A stretch of 64,000 bases of DNA from Breviolum minutum Mf 1.05b.01 (GCA_000507305.1 DF241131.1:23337-87336), one strand, 5' to 3'; numbered from the stretch's first letter, positions 10,802-20,801 are shown. The notes: generated by a model from the sequence alone, not told the origin. Translations and numbers: made by a program.

Positions 10802-12565
10802 GGCGCCTAATTTTCATCAAACGCAGTCGTAGCCCTGAAGCTGTCAGGGATACGACGAAAAGACCATTTCCGTCTTTTTGTTTCCCATACTTGGAGAATC
10901 ATGACGTACAAGGTGGGCCCCTACCAATATATGTATATATGGATGTTTCCGAAAATAGTGGTACCCCCAAATCATCCATTTTATTGGGGTTTTCCATTAT
11001 AAACCATCCATTTTGGAGTACCCCTATTTTTTGGAAACACGCATATATATACATGATAAATTTGGAGTTATGGCGCCCCTATAAACGGCCGAAACTAAAT
11101 GGGTAAATGGGGTGACTGATCCCTCTAAGTTGAGTTATTACCCTATACTAATGATAGGTAGCAGCACCACCTTGCATGACCTGGTGGTGGTTTCACGTAT
11201 TCTTCAGAATTTGTACCCTAATAAGTTCTTCAGAATTTGCATTCCCGTGAAACATCCGCAAAAAAAACAAAAAACTATAGGTGGTGGTTTCCAACACATG
11301 GTATTTTTTTTGTCAATCTCCTACTTTGGGAAATTGATCCACTTTGACTATGACAACTTTTTTGAGATGGGGGTGGTTCAAACATCAACTACTTGATGAT
11401 AATTTGACCAGATTCTCCCGGGCATTTTGCCCGGGCCCAACGCTTCTCCAACTCTGCTGTTAGCGACATGCTATGCAGGGTTCGAGGGGAATGACGCTTA
11501 GGGAAATTCGCGTTGTACAGAGCATCATGAATCCTGAACGGTGTCAGGGCGTTTTTCAAAGTCCTGCGACTCTTTTGTTTGTGGTGCATATAAACGCGAC
11601 AAGATAAGCGAACAAAATAGATTTCGTACACACTTGGAACAGACCTAATGATGGATTACGCGGAAAAAAATGAGAAAAAAGAGACATGTGATGCGTTTTT
11701 CAGGGTCTTAGCGGGATTGAATCTTTCTACATGAAGTCGTTGAAGTTGGATGATCACACATGGCATGGCAAAGCAATCATGTACCCTCCCGGAAAGTCAC
11801 AGTTTGCCCCTGAAAATTGGTTGGTTGTGAGATGATCCTTTCCCTTTGGGGCAAAAAAAGGGACTATTTTTAGTGGCTTTTTGCTGTTCTGTTTCAGGAA
11901 GGGTGATGGCTTGGTAGTGAAAACAAACACCGTCATCAACAATTTTGCAAACATTCAAAAATTGGCAGCATCCCAGAACCCTAAACATCCACTTTAAAAT
12001 AGTTGTTTGGTGCAACAACCATTTTTCATGTAGATTTGGAATCATCCAAGTGAAACAACCATTTTAAAGTATTTTAAAGTGGATGTTTAGGGTTCCAGGA
12101 TAGTAACAAGTAACATAACTCCTGGCTGGGTGGTTTCAAGCATTTCTATTCTCACCCCTTGGGGAAGATTCCGATTTTGATAATTGTTCAAAAGGGTTCT
12201 AGACCAGTGTTGATGCTTCAGAAATCTGACGATCACCAGTTGAGTCTTTGAGAATATCCCATGTTTCATAGGACTTCATTATCCCTAGTCTGCCAAATAC
12301 CTCCTGTTTTTGGGGTCCAAATACTTCCTCACCAGGTGTTTGGAAGCCTAGATATTCCAAGATTTTTGGTCGCCCAAAAAAAAGAAACCACTCGAGGTTG
12401 GACGTCGTTTTAGCATCGGGCCAGACATATCTGCAAGATTTGTCGCCCGAACGTCAAGCGCAAGGCGCGGTGTGTTTTTGGGTTTGGGGTTGACATGCGA
12501 TGATAAATGACAACCCACCTGCAAAAACCCATACTTCCAGGAATGTGAAAGGGGACCTAGTTTCA
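10802..12565 (+). CDS. Partial multi-exon host gene whose introns are mostly hairpin elements
   Basis: Segments and introns that join in one frame: 10802-10895; GA-AG intron 10896-11164 (HP-J with HP-B nested); 11165-11280; GT-AG intron 11281-11411 (HP-A); 11412-11488; GA-AG intron 11489-11703 (no clear hairpin); 11704-11780; GT-AG intron 11781-11897 (HP-D); 11898-11975; GA-AG intron 11976-12098 (HP-P); 12099-12124; GC-AG intron 12125-12207 (HP-A-like); 12208-12243; GT-AG intron 12244-12361 (HP-L); 12362-12464; GC-AG intron 12465-12540 (small hairpin); 12541 to about 12565. Peptide samples: RLIFIKRSRSPEAVRDTTKR, GLSGIESFYMKSLKLDDHTW, GLVVKTNTVINNFANIQKLA, VGRRFSIGPDISARFVARTS. Phases agree at every junction. 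No family recognised. A second reading of 11489-11550 (MTLREIRVVQSIMNPERCQG) is open in another frame, so that step is less sure. Start and end not found. Confidence 0.6.
10906..11175. repeat. HP-J hairpin with HP-B inside
   Basis: GTACAAGGTGGGCCCCTACC to GTAGCAGCACCACCTTGC, bracketed by ATGAC at 10901-10905 and 11176-11180. Confidence 0.8.
10938..11046. repeat. HP-B hairpin nested in HP-J
   Basis: ATGGATGTTTCCGAAAATAG and its complement; sits inside the HP-J copy at 10906-11175. Confidence 0.8.
11281..11398. repeat. HP-A hairpin, intron of gene at 10802
   Basis: Begins at the GT donor (ATAG|GTGGTGG). Core CTACTTTGGGAAATTGATCC. Confidence 0.75.
11782..11904. repeat. HP-D hairpin, intron
   Basis: TACCCTCCCGG to TTCAGGAAGGGT. 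The intron 11781-11897 lies on it. Confidence 0.8.
11976..12098. repeat. HP-P hairpin, intron of gene at 10802
   Basis: AACCCTAAACATCCACTTTA to TAAAGTGGATGTTTAGGGTT; GA donor, AG acceptor. Confidence 0.85.
12125..12207. repeat. HP-A-like short hairpin, intron of gene at 10802
   Basis: Shortened copy starting GCTGGGTGGTTTC and ending GACCAG. GC donor. Confidence 0.6.
12270..12357. repeat. HP-L hairpin, intron of gene at 10802
   Basis: TTATCCCTAGTCTGCCAAA to GTGTTTGGAAGCCTAGATA. Confidence 0.7.
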
Positions 12566-12664
12566 GATTTTACTTCCCTGAAAACAAATGGCTGGAACTT
12601 CAACATCACCCCTTAAAAAAAAATCATCTGAACTAAAACAATCATCACTTTGGGTTCAAAGTGC

Positions 12665-12758
12665 TACCCTCCAGGAAACTAACATATCCCCCAAAAATGG
12701 CATTTTGAAGATGATTTTCCTTTTCCCAAGGTGGGATATGTTAATCCCCTGGAGGGTA
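12665..12758. repeat. HP-D hairpin
   Basis: TACCCTCCAGGAAACTAACA to TTAATCCCCTGGAGGGTA. Confidence 0.8.
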
Positions 12759-12887
12759 ATCTTCCAAGGTGCATGTACAACTGCCATCCATCTTGCCACG
12801 AGTCTTGCCAAGTCTTGTGCCAATCACCAGTGATCGAAGGCATTGAGTTGTTCAAGGAGATGCTTCTTTGGCAACGAAAACAACGAG
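12759..12887 (+). CDS. Probable exon after an HP-D element
   Basis: Contains SPVIEGIELFKEMLLWQRKQ and ends at ACGAG|GTTGCAG. It starts right after HP-D (12665-12758). Probably a further exon of the gene at 10802-12565, but the join is not resolved. Confidence 0.4.
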
Positions 12888-12905
12888 GTTGCAGGCCAGC
12901 AAAAA

Positions 12906-12934
12906 GACAAACAAACAAACAAACAAACAAAAAC
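12906..12934. repeat. (CAAA)n microsatellite
   Basis: Imperfect run ending at the left end of an HP-A element. Confidence 0.8.
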
Positions 12935-13031
12935 CTAGCTGGTGGTTTCAAACATTTGTTTTCACCCTTACTTGGGGAAATGATCCCAATTTTGACTCAT
13001 ATTTTTCAAATGGGTTGAAACCACCAACTAG
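12935..13031. repeat. HP-A hairpin
   Basis: CTAGCTGGTGGTTTCAAA to TTGAAACCACCAACTAG, flanked by ACAAAAAC at 12927-12934 and 13032-13039. Confidence 0.85.
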
Positions 13032-13167
13032 ACAAAAACACTTGGGATATAAGCCTTTGTGTTCCTGGAAATGGTGGGATCTTTTGATCTTTTCGAGTGC
13101 TAAGATAAATTCAGTGGCGGTTTTTTGGAAGGTACAAAATTGATGTTGAGTAGTATGGTTTGATCCT

Positions 13168-13291
13168 GGCAGTGCGTACTCTTCCTCCCATAATCACAGA
13201 AGTTAGAAATGGGGCCCCCCAAGACTTGTTTCCTTTACAATAGATTACAATAGGGTCATGCTCCACTTTCATGATTATGGGAGGAAGGGTA
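13168..13291. repeat. HP-Q hairpin
   Basis: TACTCTTCCTCCCATAATCA to TGATTATGGGAGGAAGGGTA. Confidence 0.85.
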
Positions 13292-13327
13292 AACTTGGTA
13301 AAGATCTTAGATTGATTTTTTTTGAAG

Positions 13328-13411
13328 AATCAAAGTGGCAAGTGTTGCACCCACCAGCTTGGCACTGGTGAACAACCTGAATTCTGGTGTAGACATGGGT
13401 GTCACGCTCTG
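13328..13411 (+). CDS. Probable exon, perhaps terminal
   Basis: After TTTTTTTTGAAG the frame reads IKVASVAPTSLALVNNLNSG and continues VDMGVTL to TGA at 13409. Confidence 0.4.
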
Positions 13412-13535
13412 AATGACCCTAGGCCTGATTTAAGAGCTTCTTAACCATTGGTTTCCCTCATAAAGGCCTTCTTAAACCATTTCTTTTTTAAGGGGTGGTA
13501 CGTTAGGGGTGGGTACATTGACCACAGTGGTTGAG

Positions 13536-13685
13536 CCAGCTACAAGATGGGCCTACTACCCGTTATAAATGGAGTTGTGGGGATGGCCTTACAACTGGGT
13601 ATCTCGGATTATTTCATCCCTATAAATGGAGTTATAGACCATTATAGGCCCCTACTTACATCTGGTAGGTGCCCACCTTGTAAAG
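13536..13685. repeat. HP-J hairpin
   Basis: CTACAAGATGGGCCTACTAC to GGTAGGTGCCCACCTTGTAA; abuts the exon at 13686. Confidence 0.8.
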
Positions 13686-13783
13686 TGAAGGAGGGACATA
13701 TTAATATGCATTTCAGTTGTGAACATGCCGAGCAGTTTGGTTTATTTTTGTCCGGGATAAATTCAGGGGCGCAGCTAATTTGA
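13686..13783 (+). CDS. Probable exon after an HP-J element
   Basis: Begins where HP-J ends (CACCTTGTAAAG|TGAAGG) and reads EGHINMHFSCEHAEQFGLFL, then SGINSGAQLI and a stop. Confidence 0.4.
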
Positions 13784-13842
13784 AGAGGATTTTTTTTGTT
13801 GCCATTCCGACATCTTTTGAGGTTGATTGTGTTCAATATACC

Positions 13843-13975
13843 CTACCTGGATGTCACAGGAAGTTAGGAAATGGTTATTAAATGGGTAACCCCAATATGT
13901 TCCCTTGAAAAGTAGTTTATAATCCATTTACATCCATTTACTAACCATTTAGTAACCTTCCAAACACCTGAGCAG
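13843..13975. repeat. HP-H hairpin
   Basis: ACCTGGATGTCACAGGAAGT to CATTTAGTAACCTTCC; right tip lost. Confidence 0.65.
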
Positions 13976-14003
13976 TGAAAAAAGGGACCTTGGTTGCTTG
14001 GAT

Positions 14004-14124
14004 GGTATAGGGGATAAAATCCTACCAATTACTATAGACTATAGAGTTTATCATTTCCCATTATGGAAATCCCTATTAAACAACCACTATCATGGAAAGT
14101 AACAATGGTTTTTCCGTGGCTCAG
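14004..14124. repeat. HP-K element
   Basis: Shares GGGGATAAAATCCTACC, CATGGAAAGTAAC and the right end CCGTGGCTCAG, used as acceptor by the next exon. Confidence 0.75.
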
Positions 14125-14285
14125 CAAACCTGAGGAGCTAGGTTTCTGGACCCCCCACAAACCTGCCAAGCAAAGACCGAAGCTCGGAAGCTATCAATGG
14201 AAGACTATAGGGATAGACGTAGCAATCCTTAATTTCACAACGATGCACACCGGTGCTTCGACTTTCATTTACCCATATAGGATCT
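14125..14285 (+). CDS. Probable exon after an HP-K element
   Basis: HP-K ends GTGGCTCAG, which serves as acceptor. The exon reads KPEELGFWTPHKPAKQRPKL, then GSYQWKTIGIDVAILNFTTM and HTGASTFIYPY. No family recognised; composition is clearly protein-like. Confidence 0.5.
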
Positions 14286-14528
14286 CTGTGTGTGTGGTAT
14301 ATGTACGATAAAAGACAACCAAATCCCAAGTACTCCCTGGACTTTTCACAGAGGAGTCCTGCTATTGATTGTGGTTAAATGTTTGAACCTTATTGATTCT
14401 TGTAATTTACAGTCGACTCATGAGCTTCATGGCACATTATGTGGATATATTTACACAAGTTTATGTACGTCGAGAGATATATAACAGGAACATGAGCCAT
14501 TTCATGAGCATGAGCATATCAGCCAAGG

Positions 14529-15117
14529 CAGAATGAGTCTGAAGCTGAAGCCTACACTGTTGCAGGAAAGACCTGTTGAGAAAGTACATCAACAGAGGAT
14601 AAGACTGAACAGCAAGAAGAGACTGAGGAAGAATTCTTCAGAAAGCATGGGTTTTGCAAAACCACCACCAGCTCCAGGGACTGCAAGTGCAAGGACAACT
14701 GGAAGCATTGCTTCAGTGGCAGCAATGGCTGCTTTTTCATCAACGACGCTTTTGGCTGAACCAAACTTTCAAGGAGACTGCAAGGTGTTTGTGCGAAGAG
14801 TGTTAACAAAGAACACCTCGAATGATTAGCAGGTTGTCCAAGCAAGCGCATCCTCCTGAAACCACCTTTGAGTGTTGAAAAGAAACCCATGAAGGCACTT
14901 GTTGCACTTGTGGTGCAAATGACCTTTGGTTCTGCTGACAAAGCAGAAATGTTGATTGCAGAGTTGCTTGGTTTTCAAATTTTTCAATGTATACATGAAT
15001 GTCAGCAAGTACATGTCATGTACATGGTTCTTGCCAAGCAAAAAGCCTTCGTCATGATTCATGCCTCTCAGCAAGCATTGCGTTTTGAACATCATTTTAT
15101 CAAGGATTATAAAGGGT
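14529..15117 (+). CDS. Coding-like island without internal hairpins, frame unresolved
   Basis: A 590-bp stretch with no hairpin repeat. Two + frames look coding: one Cys-rich (GFCKTTTSSRDCKCKDNWKH) and one Ala/Ser-rich (SMGFAKPPPAPGTASARTTG). The 3' part reads KPMKALVALVVQMTFGSADK. It could be several small exons or a decayed gene. Confidence 0.3.
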
Positions 15118-15143
15118 AAACCTTTTTTTCAAGTTGATTTTAA

Positions 15144-15251
15144 GCTGGGTGGTGGCAACTCAAAGATTTTTTATTTTCACCCCGAAATTTGGAGAAGATG
15201 AACCCATTTTGACTCATATTTTTTGAAGGGGTTGGTTCAACCACCAACTAG
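15144..15251. repeat. HP-A hairpin
   Basis: Arms GCTGGGTGGTGG and CCACCAACTAG around the TTTTCACCCCGAAATTTGG core. Confidence 0.7.
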
Positions 15252-15478
15252 TAAGCCCCTTCGAATTTTTGCCCCTGCTAAAAAAACCCTGCCTCGGCTT
15301 TCTCCATCTTCTCCAACCAGGCAGTCCTTGGGTCCCTTGGCCGTCAGCGCCTTGCGACAGAGAGAGTCGGCGCGGGAGGCGGGGAGAACTTGGGGGTCCA
15401 GAAGTTTTCATCTTGGGGTCCAGTTCGGAGAAAGGGGGTTATTTCACAAGAGAAACCTTCTTAGGGGGTGATTCTTAA

Positions 15479-15607
15479 TCCCTAGGGATCCTGGCTCACC
15501 TTACGTCAGATGATGAGATTAGGGTGTTTTTTTATCACCTCCGAAACGCAAGGTATTTAGGTTCCATGCTCCCATTATCAGAAGGTGACTTGATACAGGA
15601 TGATACA
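15479..15607. repeat. HP-G hairpin
   Basis: CCCTAGGGATCCTGGCTCAC and an inverted core AAATACC; right arm decayed. Confidence 0.65.
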
Positions 15608-15636
15608 GGGGGTTGTTAATATCTAAACAAAAAATC

Positions 15637-15756
15637 CAACAGAACCCTGGAACATACCCCAGACCTTCAACCACCTGTTTGTGAAGGAAACCCTTCCATA
15701 TTTGTAATTTGGGGGTACCTGGGGTGTGTTCCAGGGGTCCGTTGGAATTTTCTTAG
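15637..15756. repeat. HP-R hairpin
   Basis: CCAACAGAACCCTGGAACAT to TGTTCCAGGGGTCCGTTGG. Confidence 0.8.
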
Positions 15757-15768
15757 ATAGTGCTAATC

Positions 15769-15884
15769 CCTAAGAATCATACGGTATGTCCGATTGGAAA
15801 GGGAGTATCCGTACATTCGAATTCTTTTCGGATGGGAACCCGAAAAATCCTATTCGATACAGGAGGGGTCTGGATTCCTAGGGA
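15769..15884. repeat. HP-F hairpin
   Basis: ATCCCTAAGAATC to GTCTGGATTCCTAGGGA. Confidence 0.75.
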
Positions 15885-15902
15885 ATAACACAAATACGAC
15901 TA

Positions 15903-16013
15903 ACAATAATAATCCCTAGGCTTCCAAACACATGGCGAGGAAGTGTTTGGACCCCAAAAACCTACCCAAAAGATCCCAAAAGAACTTCTCAGAAACTATT
16001 TGGAAGACATAGG
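15903..16013. repeat. HP-L hairpin
   Basis: CCCTAGGCTTCCAAACAC to ACTATTTGGAAGACATAGGG. Confidence 0.75.
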
Positions 16014-16019
16014 GGTAGA

Positions 16020-16116
16020 ATACCATGTATGGTATATTTACCTACATGACTAGTTGATGTTTATGGTTTTCATGTAGGTAAATAACAATGAATATACCAT
16101 ACACGGATGGTATGGG
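16020..16116. repeat. HP-E hairpin
   Basis: TACCATGTATGGTATATTTA to ATATACCATACACGGATGG. Confidence 0.75.
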
Positions 16117-16359
16117 AAAGGAAACAAAGGGATACCTCCATAGCGGGTTGGCAACTGGGCAGGAAGCTGTTGCTTGACTTTAGATTCTGGTTTTGACACA
16201 AGGGGCATCTACTTGGAGGATGGGCCCCCACTTAGTAAGTAGCTAGGATCACCCCCATTTATACGCTATTTGGAAGGGTAACAAACAACCCAATCCTTAG
16301 GGGACTAACTCAAAACACTCCGAGGTGCTAGTTTTGCGGAGGGGTAAGTTGAACCACCT

Positions 16360-16515
16360 TTAAACTGTTTGAAGCAAACCCAAAGGGGGACCATCATCAT
16401 TCGACACCTGTCATTTGTCGAATTCGATGCAGATCATCATCTTGGGCACTCCACACAACGTCCCGGGTGTCGACACTTGGCTGGTACTGATCAGTTTACC
16501 CGTGGTTGGTTGTGT
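16360..16515 (+). CDS. Exon-like island
   Basis: Two frames are open: RHLSFVEFDADHHLGHSTQR and MQIIILGTPHNVPGVDTWLV. It ends just before an HP-K element. Confidence 0.3.
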
Positions 16516-16516
16516 G

Positions 16517-16610
16517 AAATATAGGGGATGAAATATTACCCACTTGAATACGGATGATTAGATAAGCCAATGTAAGGATTTCATTCTTAACCAACCAGTA
16601 AAACCATGGA
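16517..16610. repeat. HP-K element, partial
   Basis: ATAGGGGATGAAATATTACC; right end missing. Confidence 0.55.
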
Positions 16611-17163
16611 ACGTCATAGGGATTTTGAACCTTGCTCAGGTGTTTCCCGGTTGGAAGATTGTGTCAATGAATGCCACCTTTGTGTGTTATTGACACTGAA
16701 GGTGTTGGCATTTTTGGATTACCCTCCCAAAAAAGGGATGAGCAACACTAGCTGTTGAACTAGTGAGTTTTTTTTTCAACCCGCATGAATTCCGGATTTG
16801 ATTTATTTGATTTACTTGATCAACACATAATCTGGGCTTGGAAGGGCACGATTCAAACTGAGCAACCCTTAACAGGGAGACCCCCAGGTTTCTTCTCACA
16901 TCTTTTCAATGAAGTCTTGTAAGATACCCGTCGCCCCAATTCCCAAATATCCCCTTCAAGCATCAGGTCTCAATAAATGTTTAGCAACTTCCGTTCTCCC
17001 TTCATAAGAGCTTATTTTGCAATTATTTTGCACCCCAAGGTAATCTTTGATTAACATATATATTAATATACACTAATATAATCATCCTGGTGACGATGTT
17101 TCGCGTCCTGAAAGGGTTTAAGTATCAAGCGGCGCATCCCAACATACTGTTGATTCTGTTGAT

Positions 17164-17306
17164 TTTGTCAGAAATCCTGCACCACCTGGCATATATCAAA
17201 CCTTGTAAATAATGGGATAAGCAAGCTATCGACATATGAGGTTGGTAGTTTATCTCGTTATTTACAGGGTTTTAGCACCATCCCATGTGGTTGTTTGGGA
17301 TTTCTG
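17164..17306. repeat. HP-O hairpin
   Basis: CAGAAATCCTGCACCACC to GGTTGTTTGGGATTTCTG. Confidence 0.75.
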
Positions 17307-17396
17307 AACCATCAAGCGTAGAATTTTCCAAAAGCACATGTTATCCCAGCCATCCGCAGCATCCACCTTCCCCGAACACCCTGACCTCATCAGTTC

Positions 17397-17745
17397 AGGT
17401 CAGTTCGTCCAACCCCGTGCCTGCCGCGGTGATGCGTGCATGTGCTCTCTTAAAGCCGAATTTGGTCGCAGTGGAGTTTGATGAGGCGCAAAAACGGTGT
17501 GTAGATAAACACTGAAAGCTGAGAAATTTTGCTTTCTTTAAGTGGTTGATATAGGCACTCAACCAAGCAAACCAACTCTGTTTTTGGTGGAGCCAATTGT
17601 GGGTAATCTTGATGACACATTGAGGGGCCCAGCTACAGGGAAAGTGGTGCTTGCGGGAATCTTTGGTACTTGTCACCTTGGCCTGTCGCATGTCCTGCCG
17701 GCTTTGGTACTGAAAAGATGGCAACCGGAAATCCGGCTAACCAGT
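17397..17745 (+). CDS. Two probable exons around a 44-bp intron
   Basis: The first (to 17498) ends ALLKPNLVAVEFDEAQKR. The second (17543 on) reads VDIGTQPSKPTLFLVEPIVG, then NLDDTLRGPATGKVVLAGIF, to a TGA at 17743. Splicing CGGT|GTGTAG...TTTAAG|TGG keeps the frame. The antisense strand is also open across both, so + is preferred but not certain. Confidence 0.4.
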
Positions 17746-17987
17746 TGATGTAGTAGATATCCCAGTATTCATAGGGTTTGGAATACATCCCAGGTGGTTG
17801 TTTGGGATTTCTGACAAACTAACAGTATCATTCAATTGCGCAGGGAATCAACAACCAACTTGAAGTGTAATGAGATTTGTATCCCATTGACAGGTTCACC
17901 TTTTTTTACCACAACCTACTCAGCCAATAGCTAACCTTACTAAACTTTTCTGAGGATTCCGAATATTTAGTAGGAAACATATCATAT

Positions 17988-18096
17988 GTATGGATGTTTC
18001 CTTAAACGGTGGTACCCCAAAATGGATGGTTTATAATGGAAAACCCTATAAAAATGGATGATTTGGGGGTACCACTATTTTCGGAAACATCCATAT
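17988..18096. repeat. HP-B hairpin
   Basis: Opposite orientation; tips TATGGATGTTTCC and GGAAACATCCATA. Confidence 0.8.
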
Positions 18097-18173
18097 ATTC
18101 TTTCAACAGCTTTGTTTCATGGTCCTTTGGCTGAGTGAGACATACTAGAAATGGTAGTCAAAATTCATCAGCT

Positions 18174-18320
18174 ACTTGGATGTCCCGTTGGAAGTTAGTA
18201 TATAAACGGTTAGGACAAATGGGTTATAACCCCTATATATACCCCATGTATAAGTAGGTTATAGCCCATATTTGCTAACCATTGATCCTAACTTCCAACG
18301 AGACATCCAACATCCAAGTA
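18174..18320. repeat. HP-H hairpin
   Basis: CTACTTGGATGTCCCGTTGG to CCAACGAGACATCC...CCAAGTA; abuts the exon at 18323. Confidence 0.85.
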
Positions 18321-18322
18321 AG

Positions 18323-18458
18323 TGATTCCCACGATTCCTTCCCCCCTATCTTTCAAGGCCCGTGGCTTACAGGAGTTGGAGAAACGTCCCAAAGGCGGGC
18401 GGCACGGCTGATTGCAACCCTTGAGAAGTGCATTCGAATCAGAATGTGGCATATATAA
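18323..18458 (+). CDS. Probable exon after an HP-H element
   Basis: Starts at the end of HP-H (CCAAGTAAG). One frame reads GPWLTGVGETSQRRAARLIA and TLEKCIRIRMWHI to a stop; another is open for 28 codons. Confidence 0.4.
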
Positions 18459-18461
18459 AAT

Positions 18462-18580
18462 TCTATATAATATGATATGTGTATTTTTTGTACATTGTAT
18501 ATATCATGTAATTATCATTATATAATTTATATATATATATTTATATTTATATTGTATAAATATTATATTTTGTACATATT
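18462..18580. repeat. AT-rich tract
   Basis: Very AT-rich with many TATA and ATAT words. No exon or hairpin family seen. Confidence 0.6.
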
Positions 18581-18800
18581 TTGCCTATAGAACATCCTAG
18601 GGTCCCCAGTTTGTTTACCTTCCATTTTCTATGTGACATCTCCCTTCTGATTGGTTGTTCTCCGAACCTTCTCAAAACTATATGTGCCACTCAACATTAC
18701 TACTCCAAAGTGCTGGAAGTCCTGGAAGTCGTTGCCACCCTTTAAAAATATGGGTGGGTACGATACTTTTGGATGATGAGTTTCTCCAAACCCTTGAAAA

Positions 18801-18905
18801 ATGGATGTTTCCGCAAATAGGGGTACCCCCAAATCATCCATTTTAATAGGGTTTTCCATTAGAAACCATCCATTTTGGGGTACCCCTATTTTTGGAAACA
18901 CCCAA
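18801..18905. repeat. HP-B hairpin
   Basis: ATGGATGTTTCCGCAAATAG to CTATTTTTGGAAACACCC. Confidence 0.8.
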
Positions 18906-19087
18906 ATCTAGGAATAAAGATGATGCAGCGAAACACAACACATGCCAACTAAAATACCAACAAAAGCATGCATTGACAGGGCCGCATACCGCCTGATACT
19001 GCCAAAGACGTATTGAAGCTCCGTCAACATACCCTCCCATAATCATGGACGTAGAAAAGTAACCGACCTAATTTACAGCCCTAAAAG

Positions 19088-19191
19088 GCAACATGACAAT
19101 GGACAAAAACAACAACCATTTGAAGATGTATCTCCTTTTAAACTTTAAACATGGTGATTTTCTATATTCCATGTTAGTTTACTGGAGGGTA
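19088..19191. repeat. HP-C hairpin
   Basis: Right arm ATGTTAGTTTACTGGAGGGT; core reversed. Confidence 0.65.
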
Positions 19192-19345
19192 ATGGAAAAT
19201 TCATCTTGGAAACATCCCATTTGTTCGACTTCCTCAAGGGTAAAGGAAAGCTGTTCATCACTTGAGTTGTGATCTTCTTGCATAAAGCTTGGATCGAAAG
19301 AAGAGAGGTGTCATGAGTCAAAGAAAAGATTGGGGTTAAAGGCAT

Positions 19346-19464
19346 CCCTAAGAATCCAGACCCCTCCCTAGAATAGATAGAATAGGATTGAGGGTTCCAA
19401 TCCCTTCCTTAGAATAGGAATGTAGGGGTAATCCCTTTCTTAGGACATACCTGGATTCTTAGGG
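19346..19464. repeat. HP-F hairpin
   Basis: TCCCTAAGAATCCAGACCCC to CCTGGATTCTTAGGG. Confidence 0.8.
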
Positions 19465-19796
19465 CATTGCAAACAATTATTGTTATACACTCCCTACAAA
19501 TGATGGTTTCCAATTTACATAGCCCCTGAAAACTAAGATAGCCCCTCAGACATAAAAGTTGAAACCAGGATACCTCTGTGGCACAAATATATATCAACCT
19601 CCCTGAAACTAACATGTTGCTCTAAAAAGGGTGGTTCCAATTAAAAATCTCAGAAGCCATTGACTTGGAACATTCCAACAAATTCCTAACCTACAACCAA
19701 CCTATATACAGTACGCCCGCCCAAAAGACTAACGGCTGGAACCCGAACACTAACATAAGCATTCAAACTAACTCTTTTCATCTTTATCCCAGCATC

Positions 19797-19955
19797 CTGC
19801 AAGGTGGGCCCCGAGCTGTTACAAATTCGGAGTTATATTTTTCACCCCTATAAATGGGCGCAAATACATGGGTTTCAAATTTCACTGGAGTGCCGGGTGA
19901 AATTTCACCCCGAAATACGTGGAGTGACATTGTCAGCCCCTACTTTGTAGATACA
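19797..19955. repeat. HP-J hairpin, degraded right
   Basis: TGCAAGGTGGGCCCC to CAGCCCCTACTTTGTAGAT. Confidence 0.65.
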
Positions 19956-20085
19956 CGCCCTGAAAAACCACATCTAATAATATTGGAAAAAATCTCCATT
20001 TTCAATATAGTAAATATATGTACATCAACTCATTCATGGGTGGAACATCTCCAGCAAAATCGTCATGTTATAATTTCACTGGTTT

Positions 20086-20223
20086 TCCGGGTTGGCGACG
20101 GCGACTTCCTCCTATCGCCGGTCATGCCGCCGGTGGAATCTATGGACATCGAAGCTGCTGCTGGCGACCTGGCGCCGGAGCCGGAGCAGCAACGGTCGTT
20201 CCAAGGAGGGACCGAAGTGGCAG
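20086..20223 (+). CDS. Probable exon, GC-rich
   Basis: Clearly richer in GC than its surroundings. It reads VESMDIEAAAGDLAPEPEQQ, ending at a CAG|GTTGGG donor. Acidic and probably disordered. Confidence 0.4.
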
Positions 20224-20270
20224 GTTGGGGCGGGGGTTAGTGGTGAGGTTGACGCGTTACACCTGGTACT

Positions 20271-20405
20271 CTCCCTATAGACATCCGAATACCTGGTGAG
20301 TAGGTGTTTGAACCCATTTGAACCCCCACACATCTCCTGAGAGAATGTGTTTTTTTTGGTTTCAAACACCTACTCACTAGGTATTTGGAGGATTTTGGAT
20401 GTCTA
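20271..20405. repeat. HP-L hairpin
   Basis: AGACATCCGAATACCTGGTG to CACTAGGTATTTGG...ATGTCT. Confidence 0.75.
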
Positions 20406-20651
20406 GGGTCTAAACAGCCATTTTTTTATGGGATGTTTATTGAAACAATGATTTTTTAATGTAAAGATTTGGAATCATCCCCTGAAAAAAAGCTAGCGAA
20501 TGTCCCCTGAAAAAGGAGTACATATCATATCTTCACCAGGTGGACCTGTGGTGTATCATTAGGAATATCTATAATCCCAAAGCAAGATTGCTTGCTACTA
20601 TAGGTGGTGGTTTCTTGAAATAATTCATAATTTGAGAAGCATATTTTTCAA

Positions 20652-20801
20652 GTGGGCGGTGCTCTTCTGTCAATTTGGGGTGATACCAGATTGCACACCC
20701 ATGTTTCCAGTAATCAACCGCTTCAACCGATCAAACGTCCTTCAAGGCGCATCCCAACTGACGTGGTTCGTTTTGGTTTGTTGGACTCGAACTTTCTCAA
20801 G
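20652..20801 (+). CDS. Probable exon
   Basis: Reads VGGALLSIWGDTRLHTHVSS, then NQPLQPIKRPSRRIPTDVVR, then FGLLDSNFLK to TGA. A second frame is open. Confidence 0.4.

Noticed and set aside
16850..16880. Possible tRNA B-box on the minus strand (AGTTTGAATC)
   Set aside because: No A-box or stems at the right distances.
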